Assembly: GCF_001949145.1 (NCBI RefSeq)
Contig: NW_019091433.1
Location: 890,999-954,998, forward strand
Direction: 5' to 3'
DNA: 64,000 bases
DNA from: Acanthaster planci
Taxonomy: Eukaryota; Echinodermata; Asteroidea; Valvatida; Acanthasteridae
Shown here: positions 14,201 through 26,200 of the stretch, in pieces
How positions within the stretch are numbered: the first letter of the stretch is position 1
Layout of the letters: each line of letters begins with the position of its first letter
Notes under the pieces: generated by a model
Databases searched by the model: none
The model's input: the letters and a program-made list of their open reading frames with translations, nothing else
What the model was told of the DNA's origin: nothing
Made by a program: the position numbers and the translations under genes

Positions 14201-17200
14201 GTAAGAATATTTGAGAGGAGTGGATAGGATAATGCAACAGTGTGAATTGACAATTTTTGTACTTGTATCATGGTGAAGATCGCTGCCAAATATTATGATA
14301 GCCCAGTGAATAGTTCTTCTTCACGAGCACTGTATTGTGTGATACCGTTGCATATGTATGAATATTTGAAATGAGTGAAGTGTATACTGCCAATTGCCGT
14401 GGCTACTGTATCTATAGACAAATGAAGCGCAAAAGTCAGGAGCATCAATCAATATTTGACTTGGTGTCTGCGCACTCACTTAGACTGTCTGCTCGTTCCG
14501 TGTCATTTGTGATGCGGAGAAATGTGGAGAGATAGCCCCGGCGAGAAACATGTTGAGTGAAAATGGAAGATTAATTAAATTTGTGTGTGTGAAGCACTCC
14601 AGATGTATCTACCTGTAATGCAGCAAAGAGGGGGGGGGTTGACAAATGTGTCTAAGGTTGGAAAAAAAAAAGCCTTTAAAGACAATTCTCTAGGAGTGTT
14701 AGGTTGTTGCTTCTCTGCGTTCAAAGTCAACTTTAGAGAATCTTTCTTGCGGCATAGTCATTAATCCTGGATCGAATTTTAGTACTAAAATAATACATCA
14801 TTTTTGCCAGTGTAGGAGGCTTCCATTTATGAATTAATATCAGCTGCATGTATTTAGTAGTGATTTTTGGGAAAGTGGCCCTGGTTAATATGGTTTTGTG
14901 ACTTATGATCAGAGGGTTAGGGGTTCAAATCCAGCTGCTGGCCACGGGTTTGGAGCAATCTGCAATGGAGTGGCATCCCATCCGGTTTGGGAGGTTTTCA
15001 CGTCAAGGAAACTAGGGGCAAACATATACACACCCATCCACAGTGGCTTGAGACAGACTTGCCACTAAATATCAACGAATTACGAAATTGAGCCAGTATC
15101 TGTTCGCAGCTTTGATGCAGAGCTCATGCGTCAACCTACAGCAGGCAAAGACATGCAGCACATGGAAGATGTATTCGGTCCTTGATAATTGAAACCAAAC
15201 AATTGTGGTTGTAGATAGAGGGGCCAGAATCTGGTGAGCAGTGATCTTCAACATCATGCTGTGTTTGCCATACCGTCGATTATGATGCCAAGAAGTGTGT
15301 ACAGTTTTGTGATGTACATGTACAATACAAGAGATACTCTTTTTCTTTCTGAATTGCATTGTGTCAATCAGTCCACACAAGTTTTCCCGTCTTAATGATA
15401 TCTGAAATTACGACTGCAAATTTTCACGTGGCTAAGACTGAGATGTCAGTTTGCTGGTTTAATGAGAACCCAGGCTGTTAAAGTGATCCTGTGTGTATGG
15501 AATGCATGGTCTGTTTATGGAACTTTAACTTACAGAGTACACACACAGAGGTGAATCACAATGCCTCGGATCCAGCAATATTCCTTGGGTGTAGCCTGAC
15601 TTGTCCTGCTATCCAATGGAAATTATCAGCCAAAGCACAAAGTTGAAAACATGGCAATATCTTCTGGAAATTTGTTGGTCAGAATATTGGGGTGTATTCC
15701 AAAGGAGACCGCCCATGAAATGAATTATACAAAATTATCACATTCATTAGATTAATGCTAACAGTCCTCAGTCCTCCAATGTCAATATGATCAAATACAG
15801 AATTCAGTTCAAGATCCTCCTTCTAACATTCAAGACACTCCACGGCTCTGGCCCTCTTTATTTAACAAACATGCTGGAACCCCGCTCTGTCAGGTCGGGT
15901 CTGAGGTCAACAAGCAATACCCTTGTTGTTCCCTGGACGTGGCTGGCCAGTTATGGAGACAGAGGTTTTTCCAGCATTGTACCTCGCTTATGGAACTCAC
16001 TCCCTGATTATTTGAGATAAGAATGTGACATCAAACCTTTTCAGCAGCATCTCAAAACATTCTTGTTCTCGTGAGCTTTTTCATTGTGAGCACAAAATTG
16101 GGTTTTTGTTTTCCACCTCAGACTGGCGCCTCTGAGTGTTTTACAGATTGAGTGCGCCTTATAGGGGCTTTATTATTATTGTTATTATTTTACATGCATG
16201 CTAGGGGGTTAGGCTTAAGTATACACACTTTATGTCGGGATGGGTCTGTATTGAAGGCTTCAGTCCATTACATCCCCCTCTTTTGTTTGTAAACATTGTA
16301 CAAGTCTGTACACACGCACTGTATGTCAGTTTTGAAATAGTGAAAGTGCGGATGGTGATTTTATTTGTAGTTGTGCAGTGCACTTTAACTGAGCGCGTTT
16401 CGACTTTCACTCCTGTTTGAGTGCATTGCGCATTTATCAAAGTTGACTGACTGCGGTGATGTGTCAGTCATTGCTCTTGCCATTCTTTCGAGCGTCTTTT
16501 CAGTTGCACCTGTTCTTAGCAGCTTTTGGCATTTGCGTCTGCCCCTAACAAGTTACTACATTGATCACTGCCAAGAAAACACCTTGCTCACAATGTCTTC
16601 TTGAAGTCAAGTTGTTGAAAAGTAATTGGCATCTGGAAAGGATGATCAATAGTGGTGCACTCTTTCAAGCGCAATCGAAAAAGATAAGTGACCAAAGTGG
16701 ATATGATATAATTACAAGATAATGCAGTTGCACAAGGCGTCTGCAGTTTCATTCAAGGCACTGTACAGTACATGACAAAGAAAAATAATGTAGCCATAAA
16801 CATGCATAATATTCTTTTGTCCTTGCTTTTGAGCATACTTTTACATTTTATATATGTACCTACTCTCAGATTTGTATGTGCGGACCACTGAGTGCACAGA
16901 ATCGGGCACTCCTTGCCTCCGTAGTCAGGACACCACAAGGGCAACTGACTATCCTGCCACATCTTCACTATGGTAGATTGCTACTAGTACAGGTGTTGGC
17001 AACTGCTTGTAATTCTGTTAATAGAGATTGACCTTATAATAATGAACCAGTTGCAGGGAAATGTAGCCGCATATTGTACACTTTTACTTCTGCGCGCCCC
17101 ATCTGTCACACACATTCCCCATCTGTGGCTACTAGCCTCCTATTGCATAAAGACATGCCACACACCGTATGCGCACATCAACTTGTTTACCGTCTGGAAA

Positions 17201-20200
17201 TGTACCCTGCTGTAGGCCAATACATGTGACGGGTAAGTCCATGTACATTGTAGTCCACAATCTGGAATAGGACAAAGTTCCCCTCGGAGAAGTCACTAAC
17301 CTCAATTGGAATTGGTATGTACACATACATGCACATGTACAGCCCAGGTGGTAACATACATTATTTGGATTAAGGTAACATAAAAAGTGCTAGGATATGC
17401 CAGTTGGGTGCATTGATTATAAAAGTTTGATCCTTTTACTAAAAGGAATTGAAGGAGGTTGACCATCTGGATTGGTGCACACATTCCTATTGGATATATA
17501 CCAGTGCCATTTTAGAGTGGTTTATTTGTATGGTGTTTCATTTACAAGAAACAAGCCATTGATTTGTCCCTTACAGGGTCAAACTGCAACCAATAAGTAG
17601 GAGATTCTGCTCCATCTGATATGCTTTACTTCAATTTGTGGGCAAACGGTAGAGACAGAGAACACGAAGGAGGAGAAATTGCATAACACTTAACTCACCA
17701 GCAGTGTACATAAAGGGTCATCCATGGAGCTCATGGATTGCTGTAAATCAAGTAACAGTATGAAAGGCCATCCTGTCATTTATGACCACTTGAAGTTCAT
17801 CCTTTTATTGAAAAGAGAGAAAAAGGAACAGAGACTTTTGTTGTCCGAAATGCCATATTCATCAAGAAAGGCACTTCCCACAGCAAAAAAACGTTTACTT
17901 GGACATTCACTTTAGCTAGCACTGGGAAAAAAAACATTGTTGGCAAGTCTCCAGATTTGACTTAACAGTTTGCTGTGACAAGGACCACTGTGATAGTTGT
18001 GCTGGACACTGAAACCTTTTGCCACAAAATACAGGTAAGTAATGGCCACAGTGTCTGTTCTCATGTGTGGGCCTTGACTTGGGAGTTACAATTGCTAATC
18101 ACTGTCCCCACTTCATACAGTTCAGCCCAAGTCTAATTATGGTAGGTGTCTCATGACTGCAGATTTGGTGGCAAGCAAAAGGCAGAAGGACATAGTGGTG
18201 AAGTCTTTGGAGAAGCAAGTGGATAAGTTGGAGCATCACATTGAGATGGTATGTACCCGCACTTGCATCTAGTCTGAACTTTTGATGACACTGAATCTGT
18301 ATATAACTTCCATATATATTTATTATATTGCATGTTTACTCCTAAATCAGTGTCTCATAGCCGTCATGTTTTGGTTGATCATGCCTCGTGGTATACACAA
18401 CGGTCTACCTTCACTGAATCTGATTTTACAAAAATAAACCTTGCCATATGCTTTCCGTTGCCGCACCCGCACAAGAGCTGTTACATTTCTTATGTTCTGC
18501 ATTCCTGTCCACAAAGTGCAGTCGACTGGCTGAGCGGCGGACAGACAGAGCCGAATGTCCAGCTTTTTTTATTAAGTTATCAAGGCGCCTACACACTGTC
18601 AGAGCTGGAATCCTTAACAGGTGCATGTTTGTGTCTGTTGATATTGGGCGAGCGGCAGGGTTGGCAAAAAAGGACTTTTGCCTTGTGCTCACTCGCGTCA
18701 TTTGCACAAATGTAATTTTAAGTTTGTGTGTTCATACATTTGATGGTGTCTTAGTGTGATGGTAATTCAAACTGAACGCTTGGTTTTACACTTGGTTGGT
18801 GTTATGTTAAAGATACTCTAATGTTAAATGCTCAGTTCATCCGAGAGCTGGTAAAAGTAGAATGTAGGTACGAGACTGCTGGAATGGGACTGGCTCCCAT
18901 GCTCTTCACCTATTTGGTGCATACACGTATGTCATAACAAATTGACCAAGCGGCTTGCTGGAGTCAGCTGATAGATAGCCAGTTAACGTTGGATTTGCTT
19001 ACCTGAAAAGCTGCTGGGGGTGGGTTTTTTACCTGCAAATTCTTCAACCTTGCAATTGCGCGCTCTTCAATACATTAACCACGGAAATGAAAAAAAGGAA
19101 TTCCTAAATGAGTGTACACGTCCTCAGTGGAACAAATAAGCAAAATGATGTGTGTTTGCACGCCATCCAGCATCAAGTGGTTAGGTAAAGTATTCTTCTG
19201 GATATATTGGCAGTCGTAGCATCTCCATTCAATATAGAAATATATTAGCATGGCAGCTAGGAAAATGGGCTTAGTTAACAAAGGTGGTAGACTTCCAATT
19301 TTCAAATTACTTTAAATAGGTACATGTTTTTAACAAATTGCACATAAAATGAACAAAGAAAATGACTTTGCTTATCCTTAACCTATTACCATGCAAGTAC
19401 CTAGTCAGATTCTCCATATGGTTTGTTTGGTTACAGTTACCTGTGCTCATTTGTTGCATCTTTCATTTCCCAGTCTTTTTTGGGGGGTTCTTTTTCTCGG
19501 AACGGCATGGTTACTTTGTGGTTGGCGTTACCACCTGCCTTCAATATTGGTAAACCCACAGTGTGCTGCAAAACCTGTTACTTATTATCGAATTATTTCT
19601 GGAACTTTCGCATGTGGTTTGTACATATATATTAAAACCGGAAGGAGGGGCTGTGAAATGGGATTTTTGCATTAAGGAGACAAGGTATGCCTTCCGTTTA
19701 CAAAACCCTAATTAGATGCTTGAGTTTTTTTGCCATGCATTTGCCAAGAATCCTTGGGCAAGTTCATCATCATGCAATTTATTTTTCCCCTTTTAATATA
19801 AAGAAGTCCACTTTATTCTGCCTACCTTCATTACAAGATCTCATCTCAAGGAGGTTTCAAAGCAGTGCAGGGTTTCACATTTTCTAAGAATAAAAATCAG
19901 AAAAAAAACTGCTTTTTAACACGTGGTGCCCTTTTAGGTTCACGTGTCTTGTTCATGAGCATCTCGAGCGTGATCTGCAATATGTGTCACGGGATACGTA
20001 TCAAGTTAATGAACGTGTAAAAACATAACATAACTGTGGTGAGGTTGATTCCAATAGTCTGTGCTCAGTTTGATTTTGTTTCATCGGCAGAAGTACTGAT
20101 TAACCATGACCTGTGTTCCTGGAATTAACTGGCGTCCTTGAGTGATTACAATTCCTTGGCTTTTCTGTACTCTTTTTGCTCGTCTTCGTTACGTCGGAAG

Positions 20201-23200
20201 GTGCTTCATATTCATTTCAAAACAGAAAGATCAATTTTCAGGAAAAAAGAAGTAATCGCAAACCCGTCTGTCTCAGTAGTAAGCACAATTAAAAGTGGAA
20301 ACTCCATTTCCTGAAGAGCCAGATTAGTAGTACATGTATATATAGGCTCGACCGACGCCCCGCCTCGATTCCAGAGAGTCTGCTTTGCTCTCGGTCTAAC
20401 TCATTCATTCATGACTGAATTAATGTGGAACAAACAACTGTAGAACGCTATAAGAGTAATTAGCTAATAACAAACCCAAGTGCACTTAACCTTGTTACAA
20501 CCACTAAACCATATTACTCCGTTAATACCCTCCCCGCTGAATTAGAGAATCAGCCAGAGAAAAACCCTATGAAAACAGGCTGGGCAGACTATAGTCTTGG
20601 CTACTGCCTTATTTGATTTGTCATCCAGAAAACGCGCAAAGCAGCTATGAAAACACTGGTTTTAATCAGACAGCAATTCGCTGGGTGCAGAACTTGAGGC
20701 AATAGCGCGATCATGGATGGAGTGGAAAATGACGTTGACCCTAGCTCCGACGGTTGAAATAATCACGGCGGCCGGGGGTCTCCTAAGAATTGTACCCAAC
20801 ATGTCTAGACAGTCCACAGTCCGGGATTCCCAAAACCTGACTCCATTATGAGTGTGTTATCCAGGGCAGAATCGTGTTCGTGACGAGATTGGCATATCAT
20901 CCATCATTTTGGTCAATAGACAACTTATGTTTCAATGGGAGTGATTGCCCTGTGCGCGATGAATGAAAGTGTGTCAGGGTAGTATTCCTGCGGGGGACGC
21001 AAATCTGAAAAAAAAACCCAACAACAACACTAGAAGCATTCACTTGACCAACACTATCACCAACTTCTTCTCATCATATGATATTTTTTGTGAGTGAAAG
21101 TGCAGACATGACTTAATGCAGCAAAATTTTGGCATGTTAAAAGTCTGTGATGCCCTTGACATTTAAAAAACACATAGTCAGAACAAGAGGTCAATAAGAA
21201 TTCTGGGAATAATTCAGGGTAACATAGAGTGTAACATAACATGTTCGAAAAGGGAATGTAGTCGTTTGTGAAAGATTCTTGGGCACGTTTAGAGTCAAAG
21301 GCCTTGGAGGCAGTGTGAAATTTCCAAGTTCCTCCTTGCTCCATTCAAATCCTCCTGACAGGTCTTCTAAAGCAGGGAATTTAAGAATTCCTTAATCTCC
21401 CACTCACTCAGCCACATCGGAGCAATTTTTCATTTAGTGCCTCCTACGCAACTATGCATAATACATGTACATGCGCACTTGCCCCCGCCCAAGTCTGAAC
21501 TGGAGGAATTTTGACAGGCCTGTATTACAAATTCACACCGTGGACTTTGTATCTCCTTCATTTTGACACACATTGCACCACTCGACACAGCAAGAAGTAG
21601 GCCAGCGTGTACTTGCCCATTTTTAATCTTCCCTCTCCCTGACATTTGGTATTTTAATTTGTCAAGGCTTTCGTGTCGAGTACCGGATCTTTCCTGCCCG
21701 ATCAATTTCTGGTTATTGATTATTATGGCATGTGTGTTGAATTGATAAATTTGATCTTCGTCACAGATTTCATTGATGGATTTGTGTTTTCCTAATAGGT
21801 TTTAAGATGAGGCAGATTACTTATCTTTGGTAACACTCAAAGCCACGTTGTTGTAATGTATGAGTTAAATACGAGTTATCAAAACGAGCTTTTGATGGCG
21901 AATATCCTTGAAGATCAAATTCGTTTTTTTTCTGAATATTGTTGAGTTATGCGTTGGCCATTTGAATAGATAAATTAATTTCGAAAATACAGAGGTGTTC
22001 ATATTGAAATACTAAGTAAACACGTCAGTTTTGATTGTTGAAATATAATATGTTTCCATGTGGTCCAAATACTTGAAGAAGTATGAGATTATATAAAGAA
22101 ATTGGTTCAACACCTGATCCAGCTACCCCCAGCTGTTAGTAAACAAGGTTTTAAAAGTGGACCACCATTAACAAACTTGCTGGTTCTATATTATTTCATA
22201 ATAAGAAATGGATGTTACACTAATGAGCGAGGCACAATTCAATTACGTGTTCAAGTGAGCGTTTTCCCCTTTGAATAAACCAAAATTCACGGCAACAAAT
22301 TTGGGCATTAAATATCACAACCTGTCGACATTGATTTTTAACCAACAGAGAAAAAGGAAAAGTACCATCCAGAATTCGAACCACATCTTCACCATATGTC
22401 CTTTATCCGCAAACCAACTCATGACATGCCACCCCACGTAGTATGCTGAAGCAGTTACGTCATTCATGTGCCTATTATACTGCTTTACCGGCTGGTTTCA
22501 AACGTGGCATTTTGCTGCCTGATTGACATGGCATTTTCCTTCAAAAGCCTCGTTTATTAACAGCGATGAGTTATCGGGTCGGAAGGGTAAAAGACACAGA
22601 CCACAGATAACACTTAAAAGGGCTCATTCAGAGCGAGTTTCTTTATATTTACCTTTGTTAGAGATCCTGTCTCTCAGTTAAACAATGTCTCAAAATAATT
22701 ATAACAGTTGTCATTACAAACCAAAAAAGTTGGTAGAGACCACCTGTGTCTCAGCATGGCTTGCCTTGAAACGACGGTACTCTGTCCACAAAAATTAAAA
22801 ATAAAACAAAAAATAAAACAAGAACCGAAACAAACAAAAAAGCAAAAAATTCCCAACTAAAACCAAAGACAATCCCAAACCTGAACCTCAAAACCCAAAT
22901 TCCAAAGCTCGAAATCCAAATCCCCAAGCCCAAATCTCTAACCCGAAGCCCCAACCCATACCACAAACCCAAACCCGAAACCTAAAAACCCAAAATACAA
23001 ACCTCAAACCCCAAACCTGAACCTCAAAACCCAAATTCCAAAACTCGAAATCCAAATCCCCAAGCCCAAATCACTAACCCGAAGCCCCAAATCATACCTC
23101 AAAACCCAAACTCGAAACCTAAAAATACAAACCTCAATCCCCAAGCCTAAACCTCAAAACCTAAACCCAAATCAACTGAAAATAAAATAATAAAAAAAAA

Positions 23201-26200
23201 AACAACAAAAGGCTTGGACGAAGACTCAGTGCTTGTGACCCCTTTAAGGGAGATGGCACGAGACTCCCCCGGGAGGGGAAATTCTGGGTGCGCCGCCGGG
23301 GTACCGCGTCAAAAGCGAGGACGTGCCTGGTCTGCGAACAGCTGTCTTTGCGTGGGCAGGGGCAGATGTACATGTACACGCTGCGTGTCCAGACCGGCGG
23401 GGGGGGGGGCTCGACATTATACAGACAGTGTTGTAGAGCACGCAACTTCAGTGCTCTCCTTAGCTGGTTTATCTCGACAGCATTCTGAGAGGAAATTTCT
23501 GACCATGTACTGATATCTCTGTCAAATCTTGTGATTACACTCTTATGGCAGAATTAATGTTAGTTTAATGTAAAACAGAAGTTCTGTGGTGTTTCTGTTG
23601 AAATATTTGTTTGATGGTTGGGGACATCTTAAAGTTATTCCTTTTTCAGGACCATTGTTGTGTGGACAAATAAGAATTTATTGATGAAGTTTAGAAATAC
23701 GAATGAAATTCAAGTTTAGATTTGGTAACATTTTAGAAAGAATGCGAGGTGTTGAGGTGTTGTAACCGTCTCCCTAACTCCTAGGAAGCTTTTTTCTCCG
23801 GGGGGGGGACAAAGTTAGTAATGAAGGCTCCTAGCCCCACTACATGCCAAACTACAACTGAAGACTGTATTTTACAAGCAACTGATTGGCGGGGTTCAGA
23901 CATTCTAAGGGAACTATATTTTTGGATGTTGAAGGCAGAAATCGTAAACTGCTGTACTCATTGGAACATGTGATAATTAAAACTCAGTAAGCGCTAATCA
24001 CCCATCACCGCAGGGGCACCACTGTCGCATGCACATCGCACCTCATAAACTTGAGGTACTTCCATTCGTTTTGTATTTTAGCTTGTCATAATTGACATTC
24101 TAAGTGTACATACATGTATGTAGGCGAGCCTGAAGCACAATATATTACGCTTTTTACTTTGGTCTCCAGATTAGTGTATTATACATGTATTCTATTAATG
24201 CTTGACTTCGGCACATCGTTGCCATGTCTACGGACAGATAAACCAATTTGTTTGGTCACTGCACAAAGAATGATTGAACTAAACAAGTAGATTTGTAGCA
24301 CAACCTTGAATTTAACTCAATTCTTCCTGCTTAATTCGACTTAGGAATCTTTTGATTCGTTCTCATTCACTCTACCAGAGATGCTCCTAGTAGGATTCGT
24401 TGTCATGCTCTCTGCTTGCTGCTGTTGATTTGGTTTTCATTCTTTAGCGCATAACGTATAGTTTCGGTTCAAATCAGACATTAATAATTCTTCAAAGATA
24501 GAAAGAATACCACTTTTTAATAAACAATATTGAAACCCAAAGTATTAAAAGCGAGATTTGAAAGTAAACATTTCAGCAAATCTGCAACATGAAGACGATT
24601 GTGATTGCCAGTTATGATATTCAATCAATAATTTTGGATTTGATTTTGAGTTAAGAAACGACTATAAAGAAAGAGACAGGAGTCTAGGTCAGTCAAGAGT
24701 CAGTCAACATTTTTTTTAAAGGCGCGCGCTTGTTTTTTTTCCGTTAAAATTTATCACACGGCAATTGTTAAATAGATGTATTCCCAAATGGATTATGTCC
24801 AAACAACATTTCAGGTTTCGAACATCCTTCACCTGACAAGGTTTTATTGCTCCAAATTGATTCAATCAACTAAAGAAAACAATGCCGAGAATAACAGAGG
24901 AATGCTCAACATTCATTTCAGAATGTCAAATCGCTACGTCGCAGCCTTGAACTGATTCCAGACCTGGACAGCCCACCGAGAGACTCTCCCGCGCAAGACT
25001 ATAAAAAACTCAAGGTACGCCGCTTAAGATGATAATGAACCCACCGTGCCACCCAGCGGTGTGGTCGGGTTCTTTCTGGCCACGTCTCATTGCTACGCGC
25101 CGTACAGTCGGCAGTCTGCCCGAGCCTTCGGGTCTCCACAACCCGAGTATCAAGAGTCGAGCAGGGCAGGAGTGAGAACGACGCCGAGCTGAAATTTCAG
25201 AGCAATGGCAGTCTCGCTTACCACTATTTGACCTTTTTAAAAGCCCTCTGCGCGCCGGGTCCTCTGTGCCCGAGCGGAAATTTAGCCGAGGCATAACGGT
25301 ATTTGCAATGAATTGCATTACTTTCACCAAATGAAAATGTACGGCCGCCTTGCTGCGAGCTGTGGTTATCAGGTGCCATGGAGAGTAGCCGCGAGATTGC
25401 TCAAGCTTTGATTTTCTGGGGTGAACGTGAAACGTCAGGGCTTGATCGAGCATAATTATTCACGAAAAGGAGGACCGTATACTGCGTAGAGATTCAGTAT
25501 TGGCATTTTCGAAATAAACTTTCTTCGTAAGGTAGTCTTTTAATAGTTAACCTCAGATAATTGATTGATTTATTGGCTGTCACTGGGATAAAGAATGCAG
25601 CTACTTATTCCTTACATCAAACCCTTCTCTAGTCACTTATCCTACATTTGCCATTTTGTCCGTGTCAGGACCTACAAGAAGAACGTGACCGCATCAATGA
25701 CAGATACAATAGGTGAGCCGAAATTACAATGTCATTCTGAAATCTGCATAAATTCACAAAAATTAATACTTATTAATATTAATGTATTTATACAATGAAT
25801 TTTAAAGTTTTAAGACGAACAACAAAGTCTCCCAACGCTGGAAAAGGTTTAGTGTTTCCAAAGCTGTACAGTTTACCAGTTTATTTTGTCGGGAAGATTT
25901 TCTCCTTTTTATCACCAGTTATTGCAGAATAAGAAGAGAGACATTGACAAAATTGCCGGGTAATATATTATGCCATAGCTCATGTAACTAAATGGAAATG
26001 ACCAAAAACAAAAGGCGAGCCAGCTCTGCCGTTTGGATCACAAAACTTCCTGGAAACAACCAAAAGAAGAGGGTATTTATTAAAACGAATCAAAAATATA
26101 TTAGCCGGGGAATTTGTGAAGGTACCCGCTTCTTGAACCTTCAAAATCTTTCACACTGTTGAGGAACCAAACGGAATGTCAATTACACTTGTGCACCGAA

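Larger units (their letters stand above)
12390..18162 (+). other. CEP128: CEP128 intron
   Basis: A 5.8-kb phase-1 intron. It contains a degenerate tandem array (about 13916-14385), a tRNA-derived SINE (about 14872-15075), a truncated CR1/L2-like LINE (about 15787-16190) and many TACATGTA octamers. Near its 3' end a second in-frame acceptor lies 42 bases upstream of the chosen one. Confidence 0.75.
18249..24921 (+). other. CEP128: CEP128 intron
   Basis: A 6.7-kb phase-0 intron. It contains a possible minus-strand tRNA-derived SINE (about 22340-22440), an A-rich stretch and the A/C-only 136-bp duplication (22858-23170), a short GC- and CpG-rich patch (about 23220-23420) ending in a G11 run, and several TACATGTA octamers, the last near 24182. 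No exon is needed or recognised. Confidence 0.7.

Noticed and set aside
23220-23420. rRNA fragment
   Set aside because: The GC-rich patch recalls rRNA in composition, but no conserved rRNA core sequence could be found.
25010-25453. Minus-strand 147-codon frame
   Set aside because: It overlaps the end of a CEP128 exon and a GC-rich intron patch; the high GC alone explains the lack of stops.
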